Source: Cyprinodon diabolis
Taxonomy: Eukaryota; Chordata; Actinopteri; Cyprinodontiformes; Cyprinodontidae
NCBI GenBank assembly: GCA_030533445.1
Contig: JARPUW010000569.1
Coordinates: 124,001 to 188,000 of the forward strand
Length of the DNA: 64,000 bases
Direction of reading: 5' to 3'
This document shows, one piece after another, positions 58,937-64,000 of this stretch. How positions within the stretch are numbered: the first letter of the stretch is position 1; each line of letters begins with the position of its first letter. A program made the translations under genes and the position numbers. The notes beneath the pieces were generated by a model. It was not told where the DNA came from and did no database searches. It was given only the letters and a program-made list of their open reading frames with translations.

Positions 58937-61900
58937 ACTAGAAAATTTCTAAAGAAATTTTGAGGGGGGCCACCTACTGCCCGTCTGGGGAACCGGGCCA
59001 ATACGGCCCTGGCAAGTGACGTCGGGGCTCCCCAGACCAACTGCTTATGCCTTTGAGGGCTGCTGAGGGAAGGAAAGAGGGCAAGTTCATGGGCAAAGAG
59101 AGCTGTGTGCCACTTGTGCTGAAATCTGGGAAATAGACGTGCACAGCGCATGATGCACAAGGGTAATATGGGTTGTCCATTTTGAAACACAGTGGGTAAA
59201 GCCCAGTTGGCGGGCGTCGCCCGCCTGCTGGGAGCCATCTCAGTGAAGAAAAAAATCACCAATGGCGGGCTCTGCCCGCCTTCTAAGAGCCATTGCAGTG
59301 ATGAAATCAGCAATGGCGGGCTCCGCCCGCCTGCTAAGAGCCATTGCAGTGATGTAATCACCTTTGGCGGGCTCCGCCCGCCTGTTACCATTGGCGGGCT
59401 CCGCCCGCCTTCTAAGAGCCATTGCAGTGATGAAATCACCAATGGCAATGAGCAATATGCCAGAATGTATGAGTGTGTATAAGGAAGAGGCTTTTATTCT
59501 GTAGAGTCCTTGTAGTCTTATTTTGAAAGTCTATCATGAATGTGCATCAAAAGATGGGTCACGCCCAGCAGTGATATAGAATCCATTTCCAAATGTTAAA
59601 TCACTGGTTTTCCATGTTATTAGGTGAATAGTTGCTGTATTACAGAGTAAATGGGAGACTTTTATTGTGAAATTTGCTCTGGGGTGTGTTTTGAAAAGGT
59701 CACTAGAGTCTAATAAAAACAACCTGGAAGAGTTTGGGTCATAATGTTGAGCCATTTGCATCAATTAATGCATTACTATAATCTAGAGGCTTTTATTTTG
59801 TAGGGTCCCTGGAGTCTTATTTTGAAAGTCCAACAGAGTTGTGTTTATAGAAAATGTTCAGACCCGTCAATGATAGTTGATTACTTTCCAATCGTTAAAT
59901 CACTCTTTTTCCATGTTATTAGGGCAGTAGATGAAGCGGAAATGGGAGGCTTTTATTTTGAAATTTGCTATAGGGTGTGTTTTAAACAGTCTCCTAGAGT
60001 CAATTCTCTAAAACGGGGTTGAGTTTGGGTCATAATGTTGAGCCATATAGGGCAATAAATATATGTAAAAAATATAGAGGCTTTTATTTTGTAGGGTCCC
60101 TGGAGTCTTATTTTGAAAGTCTATCAGTGCTGAGTGGCAAGGGAAGTGTCATGTACAGCAGTCATATAGTATCCATTTCCCAATGTTAAATCAGTCCTTT
60201 CACCCTCCATTAGATTAATATGTGCTGTTTAAAACAGCAGAGGTAAAATCTGTTTGAAGCTTGGTAACCTTGACAACGCTTAACGAGCCTCTCACTGACA
60301 CAGACAACAGCTGCACTCACTATTGGTTTCTTCTTCCCAGGCTTTTTTGTATGGGAAGAACGGCACCGAACAAACGACTACTGATCAAAAACCGTATGAG
60401 TTATTCAAAAAACATTTTCACCATGAGCATCAGCAATCCTTCGACTCCAACTATACCAACTTTGGTGTATGTGTGTCATTCAGAAAAATATTTATGACGA
60501 GTGAAAACACATAGTCTGATTCGTTTCTCTCCCATCTTCAGCTCAAAAAGAATAGAGAAAGGCTGAAACTCTCATCGACTTTAGGTTGGTCTGGAGGGTT
60601 TTTAAGGAAAAGTATTAATCCTACCGTAATTCCGAAGACATTGTGTGAGTCCAGAGGTTTCAGTCTACAAACTGACCAAAAATGGTGACTGTAGCTCCAA
60701 ATATGTGGCCGTGAGGGCGAGAATAAGATGTTTGATCTTAAAAAAATGGCCGCCTCACACTAAGATTTCAGCAGCTGCACTCTAGCAGGCTGCTGCAGAA
60801 GCTAACTGTCAGCTAGCTTCCAGGTGCTTACCCTCCGAACAAACGACTGCTGAGCAAAAACCGTAAAAGATATCTGAAAAATTCTTTCAGTGAAAGCAAC
60901 ATCTATCCTTTGTCTCAGACTGGGGTAACCTTCATGTCTGTAGGTCTTTCACAACCCAAAGCGAAGCACAAACAAAATGGTTGGCCCACCTGCTCCTCCC
61001 TTTGTTTGAACTGCAGGACCTCACTCTCACTCACCTTTTAGCTGCTAAAGCACCCCTCCGAACAAACGACTGCTGAGTAAAAACCGTAAAAGGTATCTGA
61101 AAAATTCTTTTTATCTAAGCGACAGCTATATCTTGTCTTCAATTGGAGTAACTTTCATGGCTGTAGGTCATCTACAAACTGAATGGGAAGAGAAAGAAAA
61201 AGAAAAAACGTTTCATCACACCTAAGCTTCTAATTGAGCTAGCTGCAGCAGGTCACTGTCACTCAGCTTTCAGGTGCTTAAAATGTCCTCCGAACAAACG
61301 ACTGCTGAGCAAAAACCGTATGAGTTATTCAAAAAATTTTTTCACCGTGAGCGTCAGTCATCCTTCGACTCCAACTATGCCAACTTTGGTGTATGTGTGT
61401 CATTCAGAAAAATATTTATGACGAGTTTAAAACACATAGTCTGATTCGTTTTTCTCCCCTCTTCTGCTCCAAAACCAATGAAAAACGGCTCTGATTTTCA
61501 TCGACTTTAGGTCGGTCTGGAGGGTTTTTAAGGAAAAGTATTAATCCTACCGTAATTCCGAAGATATTGTGTGGGTCCAGAGATTTCAGTCTACAAACTG
61601 ACCAAAAATGGTGACTCTAGCTATAAATATGTGGCCGTGAGGGCGAGTTTAAAATGTTTTTTTGTGTTTAAAAAACGCCTGCCTCACACTCTAGCTTTTC
61701 AGTTGCTCCACTCTAGCAGGCTGGATTTTGCTAAAACTTTGTGGCGCTTGAGGTCTGATTATACAAAAACCGTAGCAGTTATCAACATACCGTCTTCAGT
61801 TTTAAATAGACGAAGGATTTATCTACAAACTGAGCTTCAAACTGTTTTTCTAGGTGAATGTATGGCGACACAGTGAAGTGCTGTTTTTTATGCTTTTTTT

Positions 61901-62104
61901 TTCCTCTCCCCATTCATTTCCTATGGGATTTTTTTGCGACGTTTTCGCTAATAATTCGCAAACCTTCGGACTAATGAGAAAGTTTTATACAAGCACACAT
62001 CACCCCATTGGTCCCGACGCGTGTGCCAACTTTGGGCCCGATCCGCCAAACCGTGCGGGACTAGTTACGCGCCGAAGTTTTGGGTATACGGGAGAATTAT
62101 AATA
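58937..62104 (+). repeat. Unit 19 (3168 bp, type A, 5 GC palindromes)
   Basis: Minisatellite at 59209-59446; its first palindrome has a GTC loop (GGCGGGC-GTC-GCCCGCC). The body matches units 4 and 5 (GCATTACTATAATC near 59769, CATGTACAGC near 60151), with an exact 46,628-bp offset to unit 4. A private one-base deletion, GACGAGTGAAAAC, lies near 60497. No hairpin at the 3' end. Confidence 0.93.
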
Positions 62105-64000
62105 ACTAGAAAATTTCTAAAGAAATTTTGAGGGGGGCCACCTACTGCCCGTCTTGGGAACCGGGCCAATACGGCCCTGGCAAGTGACGTCGGGGCTCCC
62201 CAGACCAACTGCTTACGCCTTTGAGGGCTGCTGAGGGAAGGAAAGAGGGCAAGTTCATGGGCAAAGAGAGCTGTGTGCCACTTGTGCTGACATCTGGGAA
62301 ATAGACGTGCACAGCGTATGATGCACAAGGGTAATATGGGTTGTCCATATTGAAACACAGTGGGTAAAGCCCAGTTGGCGGGCTTCGCCCGCCTGCTAGG
62401 AGCCATCTCAGTGAAGAAAAAAATCACCAATGGCGGGCTCTGCCCGCCTTCTAAGAGCCATTGCAGTGATGAAATCACCAATGGCGGGCTCCGCCCGCCT
62501 GCTAAGAGCCATTGCAGTGATGTAATCACCTTTGGCGGGCTCCGCCCGCCTGTTACCATTGGCGGGCTCCGCCCGCCTTCTAAGAGCCATTGCAGTGATG
62601 AAATCACCAATGGCAATGAGCAATATGCCAGAATGTATGAGTGTGTATAAGGAAGAGGCTTTTATTCTGTAGAGTCCTTGTAGTCTTATTTTGAAAGTCT
62701 ATCATGAATGTGCATCAAAAGATGGGTCACGCCCAGCAGTGATATAGAATCCATTTCCAAATGTTAAATCACTGGTTTTCCATGTTATTAGGTGAATAGT
62801 TGCTGTATTACAGAGTAAATGGGAGACTTTTATTGTGAAATTTGCTCTGGGGTGTGTTTTGAAAAGGTCACTAGAGTCTAATAAAAACAACCTGGAAGAG
62901 TTTGGGTCATAATGTTGAGCCATTTGCATCAATTAATGCATTAGTATAATCTAGAGGCTTTTATTTTGTAGGGTCGCTGGAGTCTTATTTTGAAAGTCCA
63001 ACAGAGTTGTGTTTATAGAAAATGTTCAGACCCGTCAATGATAGTTGATTACTTTCCAATCGTTAAATCACTCTTTTTCCATGTTATTAGGGCAGTAGAT
63101 GAAGCGGAAATGGGAGGCTTTTATTTTGAAATTTGCTATAGGGTGTGTTTTAAACAGTCTCCTAGAGTCTATTCTCTAAAACGGGGTTGAGTTTGGGTCA
63201 TAATGTTGAGCCATATAGGGCAATAAATATATGTAAAAAATATAGAGGCTTTTATTTTGTAGGGTCCCTGGAGTCTTATTTTGAAAGTCTATCAGTGCTG
63301 AGTGGCAAGGGAAGTGTCATGGACAGCAGTCATATAGTATCCATTTCCCAATGTTAAATCAGTCCTTTCACCCTCCATTAAATTAAATGTGCTGTTTAAA
63401 ACAGCAGAGGTAAAATCTGTTTGAAGCTTGGTAACCTTGACAACGCTTAACGAGCCTCTCACTGACACAGACAACAGCTGCACTCACTATTGGTTTCTTC
63501 TTCCCAGGCTTTTTTGTATGGGAAGAACGGCACCGAACAAACGACTACTGATCAAAAACCGTATGAGTTATTCAAAAAACATTTTCACCATGAGCATCAG
63601 CAATCCTTCGACTCCAACTATACCAACTTTGGTGTATGTGTGTCATTCAGAAAAATATTTATGACGAGTTGAAAACACATAGTCTGATTCGTTTCTCTCC
63701 CATCTTCAGCTCAAAAAGAATAGAGAAAGGCTGAAACTCTCATCGACTTTAGGTTGGTCTGGAGGGTTTTTAAGGAAAAGTATTAATCCTACCGTAATTC
63801 CGAAGACATTGTGTGAGTCCAGAGGTTTCAGTCTACAAACTGACCAAAAATGGTGACTGTAGCTCCAAATATGTGGCCGTGAGGGCGAGAATAAGATGTT
63901 TGATCTGAAAAAAATGGCCGCCTCACACTAAGATTTCAGCAGCTGCACTCTAGCAGGCTGCTGCAGAAGCTAACTGTCAGCTAGCTTCCAGGTGCTTACC
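62105..64000 (+). repeat. Unit 20 (3' partial, type A, 5 GC palindromes)
   Basis: Cut by the window end just before the second 31-bp motif. Minisatellite at 62377-62614. The first palindromic stem-loop carries TCTTGGGA instead of TCTGGGGA near 62152, which breaks one pair. It carries GATCTGAAAAAAATGG near 63902, as in units 2, 6, 7 and 13. The array evidently continues to the right. Confidence 0.9.

Larger units (their letters stand above)
1..64000 (+). repeat. Macrosatellite array, ~3.17-kb units, head to tail
   Basis: The same ~3.17-kb sequence recurs from end to end with no interruption by single-copy DNA. There are 19 full units and two partial ones, all in one orientation. Unit lengths from 1 to 19 are 3120, 3169, 3109, 3309, 3169, 3654, 3166, 3169, 3141, 3223, 3169, 2216, 3241, 2492, 3169, 3042, 3300, 3168 and 3168 bp. 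The length differences come almost entirely from copy number of the 51-bp and 60-72-bp internal repeats and from one 925-bp deletion. Copies look about 97-99% identical by eye. No gene family is recognisable. Function is unknown: it could be inert satellite, a noncoding transcript locus or a piRNA source. Confidence 0.97.

Noticed and set aside
1..64000. rDNA, 5S, snRNA or tRNA repeat
   Set aside because: No conserved rRNA core, 5S internal promoter or tRNA A/B boxes were found on reading either strand.

Overview
The whole 64 kb window is one head-to-tail macrosatellite array. I see no protein-coding gene, tRNA, rRNA or recognisable intact transposon. Taking the ACTAG that opens an AT-rich palindrome as an arbitrary unit start, the window holds 19 complete units (units 1-19) and a partial unit at each end (0 and 20). 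The usual unit is 3.17 kb. Five units are exactly 3,169 bp, and the full range is 2,216 to 3,654 bp. All units have the same orientation. Neither array edge is in the window. The sequence looks eukaryotic: there is no coding density over 64 kb, and an AT-rich body alternates with short GC-rich palindromic clusters. A teleost fish is my best guess from the general character of the sequence, but I could not verify it.

Each unit has the same nested layout. (1) An AT palindrome and a following GC stem-loop (about 120 bp). (2) About 150 bp of unique spacer. (3) A 51-bp minisatellite in which nearly every base belongs to one of two palindromes (2-6 copies). (4) Three copies of a ~295-bp subrepeat, the third degenerate. 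(5) A ~1.36-kb region with four copies of a 31-bp motif, flanked by a ~430-bp duplication (blocks A and A', 925 bp apart). (6) A ~380-bp tail ending in an (AAT)n run. (7) Zero to four copies of a 60-bp hairpin repeat embedded in that AAT run.

Units fall into three subfamilies by the sequence after the AT palindrome. Type A is the majority. Type B is units 3, 9, 10, 12, 14 and 16. Type C is unit 6, and partial unit 0 shares its body variants. Near-twin units are often far apart (2 and 13, 3 and 16, 1 and 18, 4 and 19) rather than adjacent, and several units are mosaics of variants found elsewhere. This suggests unequal exchange and gene conversion across the array.

The most notable signals are structural. 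The hairpin repeat and its downstream flank can form a composite fold with a 15-bp stem that is complete only in units carrying the hairpin. One minisatellite palindrome in unit 10 has its 3-base loop replaced by the reverse complement, as expected from template switching at a hairpin. Two short units (12 and 14) carry the same 925-bp deletion, whose junction maps to 9 bases just after recombining 31-bp motifs. Open reading frames over 60 codons exist, but nearly all depend on non-ATG starts, and their conservation follows from repeat homogenisation.
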